Source: JASFYU01 sp045046905 (GTDB taxonomy: Bacteria; Bacteroidota; Bacteroidia; Flavobacteriales; Flavobacteriaceae). From it: DNA of 31,154 nt. The notes under the pieces are model-generated. The model searched no databases, was not told the origin of the DNA, and saw only the letters and a list, made by a program, of their open reading frames with translations. The position numbers and the translations under genes were made by a program. Positions 16,677 through 26,058 of this stretch are shown in pieces. Location of the stretch: NCBI GenBank assembly GCA_045046905.1, contig JASFYU010000100.1, forward strand, positions 1 through 31,154. The letters run 5' to 3'. Positions within the stretch are counted from its first letter, which is position 1. The number at the start of each line of letters is the position of its first letter.

Positions 16677-16746
16677 GGTTGCTTATCAGCCGTCTTCTGG
16701 CAGGTTTGTATTTTTACCCTAATCTTCCTTGAGTTGAATACATCTA

Positions 16747-17997
16747 TTAATTCTTGTTTTCCTGATTTTTATTAATTATCCAAGTGTTAATAGTATTGTG
16801 CTTTCCTTCAATAACAATTTTATAAAATATAGATTCAAACTGAGAAACATCAATAGTCGCTTTCTCCATTGCGGTTTTGATTTTTTTTATTAATACATAA
16901 GAGTCTTGTTCCTCTAATGAAAATCTGTTAGAGGTGGATACATGAATTTTGACTTTCCCCTTTTTACTTAAAGCATGCCAGGTTAGGTATATTTTATTAT
17001 TTTTAAGTGTGGCCTGGGGTTCAGCTATCGAAACCTTACCGGTCAGCGGTATTCCATCAATTTCCCAGAGTTTTTCCTTCTTCGGATGAAGTTTCAAAGC
17101 ACGTAACATCGTGGGCATTATATCGACAATTGCCGGTTCTTTCGTATGAAAATAGGCATTTAACCCTTTTGCGTTGGTGACAATCCAAGTAAGGCGTTCC
17201 CTTGCACTTTGTCTCCCATGACTTTTTCCTGTTTCACTGTTTCTTCCATGATCCGTTGTAATGTAGATTTCCCACTTTTCATTATACATCTTTTTCCGGT
17301 CTTGTATTGCCTGCCACAAACGACCCATTTGATTGTCCATGATTTTTACGGCATTATAAAATTGTTCGCTGTCTCCGTACTTATGCCCCATATCATCGGT
17401 GTATTCTAAATAGACCCAAGAAAGATCGGGTGCGTTTTGCCTAATATATCGGGAAGCTTCATAAACCACGTGTTCATCTATTTTGTGAATATAGATACGG
17501 TTTTCATCATGAGGAAAGTTTAAGGTATCCTTTTCAAACCCATCGAAATGATAGTCTAACTGAATAGGTCCTGTGGCATTATGGTTTTCACCGACCAATT
17601 TGGTGCGGTTATCTAACCACGTGGAGAAAATAGCGGTTTGTAGTTCGGGGCGCTGTTCTTTTGCAAACCTAAAAATGGTCCAGTAGTTATAATTTGGCGC
17701 TACAATACCGTTGTCCCAGACATTGTGTTTGTTGGCCCAGGTTCCCGTGAGAAGGCTATTATAGCCTACTGCGGATATGGTCGGAGTTTCTGAGTAACCA
17801 TTTTTTTTACCCCCAACATAAGCACGGGTATAACCGCCTTCTTTGGCTATTGCATCCAAATTCGGGGTGGGTATTTTTTCTATAACATCGGCCGAAATAC
17901 CATCGACAATCACAAAAAGTACTTTTGACTTATCATTTTGGGCATTACTCACATACATACATAATACGACAATACAAAGACAAATTATTTTATTCAT
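16747..17997 (-). CDS. Secreted alkaline-phosphatase-superfamily phosphatase/phosphodiesterase
   Basis: 416 residues from the chosen Met; an upstream ATG at 18021 adds 8 residues, but MNKIICLCIVVLCMYVSNAQ makes a clean signal peptide. The fold is the nucleotide pyrophosphatase/phosphodiesterase branch (PF01663): VIVDGISAD holds metal Asp32; TPTISAVGYNSLLTG at 71-85 is the nucleophile region, where Ser75 seems to replace the usual Thr; EYTDDMGHKYG and TTDHGRNSE supply further metal ligands. The last about 85 residues form a beta-rich extension resembling a fibronectin-like domain. It lies between the LacI gene and iolJ, which suggests it releases inositol or its precursor from a phosphorylated compound outside the cytoplasm. 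Substrate is inferred. Confidence 0.75.
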   Translation of the reverse strand: MNKIICLCIVVLCMYVSNAQNDKSKVLFVIVDGISADVIEKIPTPNLDAIAKEGGYTRAYVGGKKNGYSETPTISAVGYNSLLTGTWANKHNVWDNGIVAPNYNYWTIFRFAKEQRPELQTAIFSTWLDNRTKLVGENHNATGPIQLDYHFDGFEKDTLNFPHDENRIYIHKIDEHVVYEASRYIRQNAPDLSWVYLEYTDDMGHKYGDSEQFYNAVKIMDNQMGRLWQAIQDRKKMYNEKWEIYITTDHGRNSETGKSHGRQSARERLTWIVTNAKGLNAYFHTKEPAIVDIMPTMLRALKLHPKKEKLWEIDGIPLTGKVSIAEPQATLKNNKIYLTWHALSKKGKVKIHVSTSNRFSLEEQDSYVLIKKIKTAMEKATIDVSQFESIFYKIVIEGKHNTINTWIINKNQENKN

Positions 17998-18076
17998 TTT
18001 CAATGGGTTTACATTGGTCACAAGGAAAGAGGCTACCTATAAAATACTTTATATACAACTTCATTTTTATACTATC

Positions 18077-18095
18077 GGCTTTTATCAAAAAAGCC
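18077..18095 (-). terminator. Hairpin between lacI-type gene and phosphatase gene
   Basis: GGCTTTT/AAAAGCC (18077-18083 with 18089-18095) forms a 7-bp stem with a 5-base loop in an AT-rich gap of about 280 bases. It lies about 185 bases after the regulator stop and 80 bases before the phosphatase start, so it could end the regulator transcript or lie in the phosphatase leader. No T run follows at once on the minus strand, so I am unsure of the role. Confidence 0.35.
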
Positions 18096-18279
18096 ATAAA
18101 ATATTTTATTTCGACCCCACTCGGCCCATATTTATAAATGGAAATAGGATTATTAATTAATCAACCTCAAAGAAGGTACATTTCTGAGGGGCTAGCCTTG
18201 GAATGCCATCGAAATTATTCTAGGTTTTTGGTCAAAAAAAATCAATTTTAGACAGCGTTTGGTTAACACCTTCGAAAAA

Positions 18280-19335
18280 TTACACTTTGCACCGACTATT
18301 TGTACTAGGCATACACTCTTTCGAAGATTCCCTTATTACCAATTCAGGCTTAAAGATCTCTTGTCGAAACTCGGTATTGACATCCTGATTATCTAAACGG
18401 CGCAATAAAATTCGAGCAGAAAGCATACCTAAACTGTATACGGGCTGCCATACCGTTGATAATGAAGGCGTAAAGTATGAGGAATGAGGTTCGTCATCAA
18501 AACCTATTATTGAAATATCTCCTGGAATCTTTAAAGCAAGCTTTTTGGCCACATGCATTGCAGAGATTGCAATACTATCATTCATAGCAAAAATAGCATC
18601 TGGTGGATCCTTTAATCGCAATAGTTTCTTCGCAGGCTTTAAACCATCTTCATGTGAAAAGCCCTGAACATGAACAATATACTCTTTTCGAATGGGTATA
18701 TTATTATTCTCAAGCGCATCTAAATACCCCTGAAGTCTATGCCGTGTAGTACTTAAGTTCAATGGCCCTCCTAAATGTGCAATATTCTTGCAACCAGACT
18801 GAATGAGATATTCCACAGCCTGAAAGGCTCCAGAATAATCATCGACAAGTACCTTATCAACCTCTAGCCCAGGACAGTCTCTATCAAACACAACAACAGG
18901 AATTCCATTTTTTTGAAGTCTTCTAAAATGGTCAAAATTTTTGGTTTCCGAAGATGGTGAGACCATAATACCATCGACCCGAATCTGAGATAGTTTTTTT
19001 ACAATGGTCATTTCTTCTTCGTAAGACTCATTAGACAGGCATATCATAATATTGTAGTCTGAAGTACCTACCACATCTTGAATACCCGTTATTATCGCAG
19101 AAAAAAAATGGCTTGTTATCTCTGGAACAATTACTCCGATGGTATTTGATTTTTTCTGCAATAGATTCAAGGCCAAGAGATTGGGCTGATAGTCTAGTTT
19201 TTCGGCCAGAGCTTTTACCGTTTCTTTGGTTTCCTTTTTTAAAGCGGGATGGTCATTTAATGCTCGAGAGACTGTGGAAGGAGATATATTGAGTTCACGG
19301 GCAATGTCTTTAATAGTAACCCTACCCTGTTTCAT
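18280..19335 (-). CDS. LacI/GalR-family transcriptional regulator
   Basis: 351 residues from Met at 19335 (MKQGRVTIKDIARELNIS); upstream ATGs at 19359 and 19419 would place non-conserved residues before the DNA-binding domain. The helix-turn-helix VTIKDIARELNISPSTVSRA is at about 6-25, the hinge LDYQPNLLALNLLQKKSN follows, and the periplasmic-binding-protein-like effector domain runs from IGVIVPEI to the end, with GIMVSPS, VVFDRDC, VLVDDYSGA, PDAIFAMNDSIAI and DISIIGFDDEP as family marks. It sits between the SusCD unit and the iol operon and probably senses inositol or a pathway intermediate. Firmicute iol operons use a DeoR-type IolR and many proteobacterial ones an RpiR-type; here a LacI protein takes that position. 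Candidate operators are at 16527-16546 and 26932-26947. Confidence 0.88.
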   Translation of the reverse strand: MKQGRVTIKDIARELNISPSTVSRALNDHPALKKETKETVKALAEKLDYQPNLLALNLLQKKSNTIGVIVPEITSHFFSAIITGIQDVVGTSDYNIMICLSNESYEEEMTIVKKLSQIRVDGIMVSPSSETKNFDHFRRLQKNGIPVVVFDRDCPGLEVDKVLVDDYSGAFQAVEYLIQSGCKNIAHLGGPLNLSTTRHRLQGYLDALENNNIPIRKEYIVHVQGFSHEDGLKPAKKLLRLKDPPDAIFAMNDSIAISAMHVAKKLALKIPGDISIIGFDDEPHSSYFTPSLSTVWQPVYSLGMLSARILLRRLDNQDVNTEFRQEIFKPELVIRESSKECMPSTNSRCKV

Positions 19336-19692
19336 AATAAACTGCTTTTTTAACTTCATTCCACAATAACAAACAACTCGGCCGTTCGAATAAAGGGAAG
19401 TGATAATATACGATAACAAAGTACAAAAATTATATTATACAGCAGAGTTGACGAAGTATTTGATATCAAATCTGCTATTGAACTATAACACTATTACCCA
19501 TACGAAGTTTAAAATTGGTTTAAAACCTGAGTTTTCAATACCCTGATTTTAATTTTCTAAACATCGTATATCTATACTTTTTCAAGCTTGGGCACTAAGG
19601 ATTTGTTAGATTTTACTAAAAAAGTAAAGGCAGACATTTACCAATGCCTGCCTTTACTAAACTAAACTAACTCAAAAATTTATACTACCCCG
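19336..19692. promoter_or_regulatory. Gap between susD and the LacI-type gene, with a palindrome
   Basis: This stretch holds the susD terminator (19617-19658) and the leader of the regulator gene. A perfect 14-base palindrome ATTTGATATCAAAT lies at 19459-19472, about 125 bases before the regulator start, where an autoregulatory site would be expected. Its sequence differs from the ATGCAAA operator, so binding by the same protein is uncertain. I see no other gene. Confidence 0.35.
19617..19658 (-). terminator. Strong factor-independent terminator after susD
   Basis: Sixteen bases at 19623-19638 (AGTAAAGGCAGACATT) pair with 19643-19658 (AATGCCTGCCTTTACT) with a single mismatch and a 4-base loop. 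On the minus strand the stem runs into six T. It begins 35 bases past the susD stop and should separate the SusCD transcript from the regulator gene. Confidence 0.85.
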
Positions 19693-21378
19693 TTAATACC
19701 CGGCATTTTGAACCAAGAAGCCATCGAGAATTGAGGCTCCGTCAATAGCAGATTGTGGAATAGGAAACAAACGTTTATTAGGATCCGAATTTGTTTTCTC
19801 GGTATATGAGTCTTCATATTTTCCAAATCGAATCATATCAGTACGTCTTTGAAATTCCCAATAGAATTCAAATCCACGTTCGCGATATAGCATATCAGTA
19901 GTCATTTCAGTCAAGGGAGGAGCGGTATGTCTTGCCGTTCTTGAGGCCCTAACTATATTCACATCAGCCAAGGCGCTACCGGCATCTCCCTTGCGTAGTT
20001 TTGCTTCTGCCCGCATCATATACATATCAGCAAAGCGCAGGACAATGAGATCAGCCTCCCCTTTGTTCCTTCCAGAATCGGATTTTTTGCTAAATTCATA
20101 TTTCTCAACCCTATAGCCGTTACTATGCGAACTATTGGTGGTGAAATCAACTTCTAAAGAATGAAAGACAGGATCACCTACCTCAGATCTATTATTTTTA
20201 ACCAAATCAACCACATAGTTATCTCCATCACAGCGTTCAAATGGATCTCCTTTTTTCTCATGTTGTAGACCATACAGGAAACCTCTATAAATACCACGAT
20301 CAATTTCAAAATCTGCGGCACTCACACAACCGGCCTCATTTATCAAATTATCTTTATGAAATCTTGGGTCTGCATCGGCGGGATCTGTATCTCCGTAGGC
20401 ATCTACCCAACTTTGATAAAAATCGGATGAAATGGCAGCGGCATCGGTACCGTTGGCCCTAGGAAATTCAGGATTTGGATAAAAATCGCCAGACATCGAG
20501 AAATAGGCCATACGATTATGACCGCCTAGATCCGCACGTTGATCAATTGCAAAAATCAACTCTTTATTCGTATGGTTTTCATCATCGAAAATTTCGAAAT
20601 ATTCAGCAGACAGTTCATGCTCATTCGAATTAATTACTCTATCGGTAAATTCAATTACCTTATCCATATCGGCATTACTGAAGTTAGGTGTTCCGTAAGG
20701 ATCCCGATATACCGGTGCATTTAAATGAATCCTGGCCAACAATGCCCAGGCACCTGTTTGGGTCAAACGGCCAGGGCCAACAGAACTTACGGTCGCTAGA
20801 TCCCCTACCACATCAGTCAGTTCATTGATTAAATAATCAACGGCTTCACTACCTCGAAGTATTTCAGATCGATCATCTATATTATCTTTCACGAACACTA
20901 GTCCAAATGCATCTAACAATATATGGTTAAAAAGGGCTCTCATAGCTCTGGCTTCCGCCAAGAATACTCTAGCCCGAGGATCAGCCTCGGCCAAAGGCGT
21001 TAACACATTAATAGCACTGACCGACCTAGCCAAATGTTTAGTGACGCCATTCCAAACATCTTTCATAATGGCATTTCCTGGCGTCATGGCATGCCGGTAC
21101 AAATCGGTAAATTTACCGCCATCGCCCCAGTCGGTACCACCTCTAAAAGGCAGTATGGCCTCATCCGTTGAAATTTCCTGCATTGAAAAATATTTGGTAT
21201 GCCTCCATATATTATTATTTGTATTCGCATATATAGGAGCCATAGCTGCTACCGCTTGATCAATTCCGGCGGTACTAGGATTCAAAGCTTCGTCTAGAAC
21301 GTTCTCTTCAAGATCCGTACAATTCCATGTTAATAGCAAGCTGCTCAGCAACATTACCATTGTTATCTTGTTCTTCAT
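19693..21378 (-). CDS. SusD/RagB-family surface substrate-binding lipoprotein
   Basis: 561 residues. The lipoprotein signal ends LTWNC with Cys at residue 20. The SusD fold is visible in the N-terminal TPR-like part (GNAIMKDVWNGVTKHLARSV, ARAMRALFNHILLDAFG, GAWALLARIHLNAP) and the C-terminal part (LIVLRFADMYMMRAEAKLRKG, ALADVNIVRASR, YRERGFEFYWEFQRRTDMIRFGKY, RLFPIPQSAID). It forms the lid over the SusC channel and captures substrate at the cell surface. It follows susC by 15 bases and ends at a strong terminator. SusD proteins usually bind glycans; here the neighbours suggest a phosphorylated inositol compound or a glycosyl-inositol, which is inference. Confidence 0.93.
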   Translation of the reverse strand: MKNKITMVMLLSSLLLTWNCTDLEENVLDEALNPSTAGIDQAVAAMAPIYANTNNNIWRHTKYFSMQEISTDEAILPFRGGTDWGDGGKFTDLYRHAMTPGNAIMKDVWNGVTKHLARSVSAINVLTPLAEADPRARVFLAEARAMRALFNHILLDAFGLVFVKDNIDDRSEILRGSEAVDYLINELTDVVGDLATVSSVGPGRLTQTGAWALLARIHLNAPVYRDPYGTPNFSNADMDKVIEFTDRVINSNEHELSAEYFEIFDDENHTNKELIFAIDQRADLGGHNRMAYFSMSGDFYPNPEFPRANGTDAAAISSDFYQSWVDAYGDTDPADADPRFHKDNLINEAGCVSAADFEIDRGIYRGFLYGLQHEKKGDPFERCDGDNYVVDLVKNNRSEVGDPVFHSLEVDFTTNSSHSNGYRVEKYEFSKKSDSGRNKGEADLIVLRFADMYMMRAEAKLRKGDAGSALADVNIVRASRTARHTAPPLTEMTTDMLYRERGFEFYWEFQRRTDMIRFGKYEDSYTEKTNSDPNKRLFPIPQSAIDGASILDGFLVQNAGY

Positions 21379-21393
21379 ATCTATTTTTTTAAA

Positions 21394-24300
21394 TTAAAAT
21401 GTAACGTTCAGGCCCAAAACAAATGTTCTTGCTTTTGGATAAGCGAATTTGTCAATACCAAAGGATTGAATACCACCAGTAGAAGCATCTTGATTTACCT
21501 CGGGATCGTAGCCATCATAATCTGTGATTACAAATAAATTCTGTCCTGTAAAACTTATACGCAGTTCTTGAATCCAATTCGAGGCCCAGGTCATAGCTTC
21601 AGTATCAAAGGAATACCCTAAGGTTAAGTTATTCAATCTTAAAAAAGAGCCATCCTTTAAATACCGTGTTGACACATCAGCTGCATTTATGTTACTTTCC
21701 TCTGAAAATTCGGTCGCTATAGGCGTTGTATTATTTGATTTGCTCAATAAGGTTTTGTAAAAGCTACTCATAGCGGTATGGTCATAAATTTCATTGCCTG
21801 ACACCCCATTAAAATTCACATTTACATCAAATCTCTTATAATTTAAATTTGCATAAAAATTATAAGTAAAATCAGGCAAAGCACTTCCAACAACGGTTCT
21901 ATCGTTTTCAGTAATCTCGCCATCACCATCGGTATCTGCAAATTGTGAAAGACCGTTTTCATCAATGCCTATAAATGTTTGCATATAAAAAGAGCCTATC
22001 GGCTCACCGCTTACAAATCCGTTAATGGTAGCATCGGTAAGTCCTTGACCAGAGGCGGACCCCGTAGTTACAATAGTAAAGGGAGAATCCTCTACGACAT
22101 TATCAATAAAAGTCGCATTACCGCCAAAGCTATAAGAAAGGCCATTTTCATTTCGTTTCGAGTAATCCAAGGCAATTTCAAAACCTTTATTTACAATGGT
22201 CATATCAGGTACATTGGTCCAAAAGGTAGGAGCCGGCGCAATAGGATCTACAGGCACCACCTCTAATAAGATATTATCGGACACCTTATAGAAATAATCT
22301 AGGGTACCTGTTAAACTACCATCAAATAGTCCAAAATCAAGTCCGATATTGGATTGTGTAGACACTTCCCATTGAATGTCCGGATTGGCGAAACGCGTAT
22401 AATCAGACCCTACCGGAAATGGCCCATTTTGATCGATCGGATAACTGACGCCACTAGAATTACTGACCGAAAAGGATTCTTTTGTAATTTTATTCGGAAT
22501 TTCTTGATTGCCTGTCTGCCCCCAACCTGCTCGTAATTTTAAATCACTAAAAATCGATGAATTGGCCATAAAATCTTCTTCGATCAATCTCCAAGACCCT
22601 GCAAAGGAAGAGAACACGCCATATTTATTGTTTCCACCAAATTTAGAAGAACCATCAGCCCTTACGGTAGCGGTGAACAAGTATTTGCCTTTATAACTCC
22701 AATTTGCTCTGCCAAAAAAGGATTGCAATTCATTTTCCCAAGTCTGCCCGCTAGGACGATTATCATCGTTTATATCAAGCTCTCCGCCCAAGCCTGGGTT
22801 GTTACGAGGTTCAATACCGGTATCGGAAGGAAAGTCGTCTATAGACCATCTGCTTTCTCGAAAAGAAGTCTCTTGATACGAATGACCGCCTAAAATACTT
22901 AGGTTGTGTTCTCCTATATCAAAGGTGTAGGTCAAATAGTTTTCAATTAGGGTATTTTTATATTTCCCAAAGGTTTGTGTTAACTCCCCCAAATCATTCC
23001 GATCTGTATTCGCAATAGTTTGCTGATCTCTATCCGAAGACCTATTCTCATAACCCACATTCATCTTGTATACCAGCCCATCTATAATCTCAAATGAGGG
23101 TGCTATATTGATTAAGATTCTCCGAGATTCAGAAAAATCTCCTACATATTTATTATGCAGTAAGGGATTGTTCCATATTATAGGATTATTAATTTCGCCA
23201 TCTGCCGTATAGGCATCAAAGGTAGGGTTGGTGACATACCCTAAATTATTATTTCTAGATTGTTCGGTGATGGTCGTATTTAAATTATAGTCGACCCTTA
23301 AACGACCTTCCAATAATTTTTGAGTTACATTGATTCTGGCACTTGTTCTTTTTAAATCGGAATTATATACGATTCCTTCTTGATCCTGTATGCCTAAAGA
23401 AGCATAATAACTAAGGTTATCGGTGCCTCCTGATAAGACCAAATTGTAATTTTGAGTAATCGCAGTACGTGTCAACTCTTCTTGCCAATCGGTAGAACCT
23501 CCACCATCTATAAGTTCATTACCAGGTATCGCAGCTACCTCTCTACGGAATGCGTCGGCACTGAACACAGGTAATTTACGCGCCAATGTAGAGATTCCTA
23601 AACTAGAAGAAAAGGATATTTTGGAGCGACCAGCTTTTCCTTTTTTCGTCGTGATGATAACAACCCCATTGGCTCCTCTTGACCCATAGATAGCAGTTGC
23701 AGAGGCATCTTTTAAAATATCGATCGTTTCAATGTCTTCTGGATTGATAAAATTCAATGGGCTTCCTCCAGAGCCAGTTCCTGCAAGACCTAATGGAAAA
23801 CCATCTAATACAAATAAGGGTCCTGAACCTTGACGTAAAGTTCCTTGACCACGAATTACGATACGTTGACCACTGCCAGGCTCACCACTTGATGAGGTGA
23901 TATTTACCCCTGAAGCCTTGCCTTTGATTAACTGGCCAGCATTCGTAACCACACCTTTGTTAAAGTCTTTACTCGTAATACGTTTGACGGCACCTGTTAC
24001 ATCCTTTATTTTTTGTATTCCGTAACCTACCACTACCACTTCTTCCAAACTACTCGCATCAGCTTGCATTTGAATATCGATGGTATCTCTTTCATTTACA
24101 GAAACTTCTTGTGTGGCAAAACCAATATATGAAACTACTATAACGGCATTCTCACTGGTAATGGTCAGGGTGAAATTACCGTCAAAATCGGTTTGTGTAC
24201 CATTGGTAGTGCCCTTTTCGAGTATATTGGCCCCGGGCAAGGGTTGGCCCGTATCATCGGTAATTTTTCCGCTGATTGTTTTTTCTTGTTCGAGAACAAG

Positions 24301-24684
24301 AATAGGAACAACCTCTGGTCTTTTCTTTACAATGATTGTTTTGTCTTCAGTAAATTCATATTCGAAATTACTTTTAGAAAGACTTTTTTCCAAAAGTCTT
24401 TTGGCCCTAATACTCCCCTTTTTTAACCGTATTCTGGGCGTATTCTTAAACAGGTCAGATTTATACATAAAGGTGTACTCCGTTTGAGTTTTAATAAGGT
24501 CGAAGATTTGGTCTACCGATAACGTTTTATCAGCATCAATTACAATTTTGGCATTTTGAGAAAACCCCAATTCTGGAGTGAATCCAAATGCAATAGTACA
24601 GCACAAGAATATAAATGTTCTCATCATAATCATAAGAAGTTTTTTCCGCAATGGGAAAAGAACATCAGTAAATTTATTTTCCAT
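21394..24684 (-). CDS. SusC/RagA-family TonB-dependent outer-membrane transporter with STN signalling domain
   Basis: 1096 residues. After a long signal peptide (hydrophobic 16-42) come an STN domain (about 48-120), a carboxypeptidase-regulatory-like domain (about 135-208, GKITDDTGQPLPGANI), a TonB box region SSLEEVVVVGYG at 211-222, and the plug (DVTGAVKRIT onward, with GPLFVLDGFPLG and DASATAIYGSRGANGVVIITT). The rest is the 22-strand barrel ending FVLGLNVTF with terminal Phe. The STN domain is found in transporters that signal through a FecR anti-sigma factor, and fecR- and fecI-type genes lie directly upstream, so expression is probably raised when substrate is transported. It heads the susCD pair. 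Confidence 0.95.
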   Translation of the reverse strand: MENKFTDVLFPLRKKLLMIMMRTFIFLCCTIAFGFTPELGFSQNAKIVIDADKTLSVDQIFDLIKTQTEYTFMYKSDLFKNTPRIRLKKGSIRAKRLLEKSLSKSNFEYEFTEDKTIIVKKRPEVVPILVLEQEKTISGKITDDTGQPLPGANILEKGTTNGTQTDFDGNFTLTITSENAVIVVSYIGFATQEVSVNERDTIDIQMQADASSLEEVVVVGYGIQKIKDVTGAVKRITSKDFNKGVVTNAGQLIKGKASGVNITSSSGEPGSGQRIVIRGQGTLRQGSGPLFVLDGFPLGLAGTGSGGSPLNFINPEDIETIDILKDASATAIYGSRGANGVVIITTKKGKAGRSKISFSSSLGISTLARKLPVFSADAFRREVAAIPGNELIDGGGSTDWQEELTRTAITQNYNLVLSGGTDNLSYYASLGIQDQEGIVYNSDLKRTSARINVTQKLLEGRLRVDYNLNTTITEQSRNNNLGYVTNPTFDAYTADGEINNPIIWNNPLLHNKYVGDFSESRRILINIAPSFEIIDGLVYKMNVGYENRSSDRDQQTIANTDRNDLGELTQTFGKYKNTLIENYLTYTFDIGEHNLSILGGHSYQETSFRESRWSIDDFPSDTGIEPRNNPGLGGELDINDDNRPSGQTWENELQSFFGRANWSYKGKYLFTATVRADGSSKFGGNNKYGVFSSFAGSWRLIEEDFMANSSIFSDLKLRAGWGQTGNQEIPNKITKESFSVSNSSGVSYPIDQNGPFPVGSDYTRFANPDIQWEVSTQSNIGLDFGLFDGSLTGTLDYFYKVSDNILLEVVPVDPIAPAPTFWTNVPDMTIVNKGFEIALDYSKRNENGLSYSFGGNATFIDNVVEDSPFTIVTTGSASGQGLTDATINGFVSGEPIGSFYMQTFIGIDENGLSQFADTDGDGEITENDRTVVGSALPDFTYNFYANLNYKRFDVNVNFNGVSGNEIYDHTAMSSFYKTLLSKSNNTTPIATEFSEESNINAADVSTRYLKDGSFLRLNNLTLGYSFDTEAMTWASNWIQELRISFTGQNLFVITDYDGYDPEVNQDASTGGIQSFGIDKFAYPKARTFVLGLNVTF

Positions 24685-24789
24685 AAATTTGTGTGTTAGT
24701 CAGTTAGTTAAATAGTTTAATTAATTACTACAGATAGAGAGATGGGGGTTTGTATTGTGAGAGATCTTAACCTCATCCTCTTTTTTAGC

Positions 24790-25932
24790 TTATTTAAGTA
24801 TTACTTTTTTGTCTTTTATTTCATAGGCAATATTGTTTGTATTGTTTATAATTGATAGTATTCTTTCAATAGTCTGCTTTTTTCTCAGAACCCCGTTGAA
24901 TTTAATTTCTTCTATTTCATGATTTTCAAAAATGATATCAATATCATACCATCTGGCCAAGACTTTGGTGATTTCCTTTAATGACTTATCCTTAAAACTG
25001 AAGAAGCCCTTTCGCCAAGAAATTTCATTGTACACATCAACGCTAACAATGGCTGTTTCTTTATCTATACTATTATATATATATTGTTCGCTAGGGCTTA
25101 GCCTTTTCTTTTGACCGCCATTTTCGATGGTTACTTTTCCTTCGACCAAGGTAGTGGCGATTTCATCTTCGTCTCGATACGCCTTTATATTGAACACTGT
25201 CCCCAATACCTCAACCACCTGCATTTGGGTATTTACCTTAAAAGTGGCGCCTTTATGATTTGTACTCGGGGAAACATCAAAATAAGCCTCGCCGTAGATT
25301 AATTCTACTGTACGGCTTTGCCCTTCAATAAACGCGACGGGGTATTTTATTTTAGAATCTGAATTCAACCAGACCTTGGTACCATCTGACAGTTGCAGAA
25401 AAAACTCTCCTCCTCTGGGTATGGTCAGATAATTATACGCTATTCTTAGTTCTGCAGCATTGTTCGAACCGTCTTTTGTAGTATAGACCAACTGCTCCCC
25501 ATCACTACTCAAATTTTTGTCTTGATAGCCCCTGTTTTTTTCTAAGATAATAGTAGAACCGTCTTCTAACGTCAATGTGGCCTTGTCAGACCCTATCTCA
25601 ATAGACTGATTTACAATTGGTTGATGAAGCATCTCCTTATTTTGCAATGATTTGTCTTTGTTATACCATAGAGACAGCGAAACCAGTATAGCCACAGAGG
25701 CCGCAGCGAGATATTTCCAGTGGATTTTCTTTTTATTTTGCCGTATACCCTTTTCTAATACCGACCATCCTTTTTCAATGTCGACGCCTTCGAAGTTTTT
25801 TTTATAATTTTTACTAACCTTTATATAATAGACCCTATGTCTCGGAGATTCATTATACCATTGGTCAAAAACAATGCTTTCCTCCTTACTAAGGCGATTG
25901 TCTAATTTCTTAATGATTAATTCGAATTCCAT
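24790..25932 (-). CDS. FecR-family anti-sigma factor
   Basis: 380 residues. The cytoplasmic N-terminus (KLDNRLSKEESIVFDQWYNE) is the anti-sigma part; one membrane segment (YLAAASVAILVSLSLWY) lies near residues 74-90; the periplasmic FecR domain contains LTIPRGGEFFLQLSDGTKVW, LNSDSKIKYP and VEVLGTVFNIKAY; the C-terminal DUF4974-type domain (WYDIDIIFENHEIEEIKFNG to KDKKVILK) would meet the STN domain of the transporter. It holds the sigma factor inactive until substrate arrives. It lies 126 bases after the sigma gene and about 105 bases before susC. The genes on both sides are its expected partners. Confidence 0.92.
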   Translation of the reverse strand: MEFELIIKKLDNRLSKEESIVFDQWYNESPRHRVYYIKVSKNYKKNFEGVDIEKGWSVLEKGIRQNKKKIHWKYLAAASVAILVSLSLWYNKDKSLQNKEMLHQPIVNQSIEIGSDKATLTLEDGSTIILEKNRGYQDKNLSSDGEQLVYTTKDGSNNAAELRIAYNYLTIPRGGEFFLQLSDGTKVWLNSDSKIKYPVAFIEGQSRTVELIYGEAYFDVSPSTNHKGATFKVNTQMQVVEVLGTVFNIKAYRDEDEIATTLVEGKVTIENGGQKKRLSPSEQYIYNSIDKETAIVSVDVYNEISWRKGFFSFKDKSLKEITKVLARWYDIDIIFENHEIEEIKFNGVLRKKQTIERILSIINNTNNIAYEIKDKKVILK

Positions 25933-26058
25933 TGAAGAGAAGAATTTGTCAATCTTTACATATAAGACAAGAATCTAATGCGAATGGGTGACAAAAAAAA
26001 GAGAAATATTCAAAATATTATGTAAAAAATTTTAAAACTTAAAAAAAACAGCCCCCTA

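Noticed and set aside
24080..24487. A 135-codon open frame on the plus strand opposite susC
   Set aside because: It lies wholly antisense to a confidently identified SusC coding region and its product has no recognisable domain.
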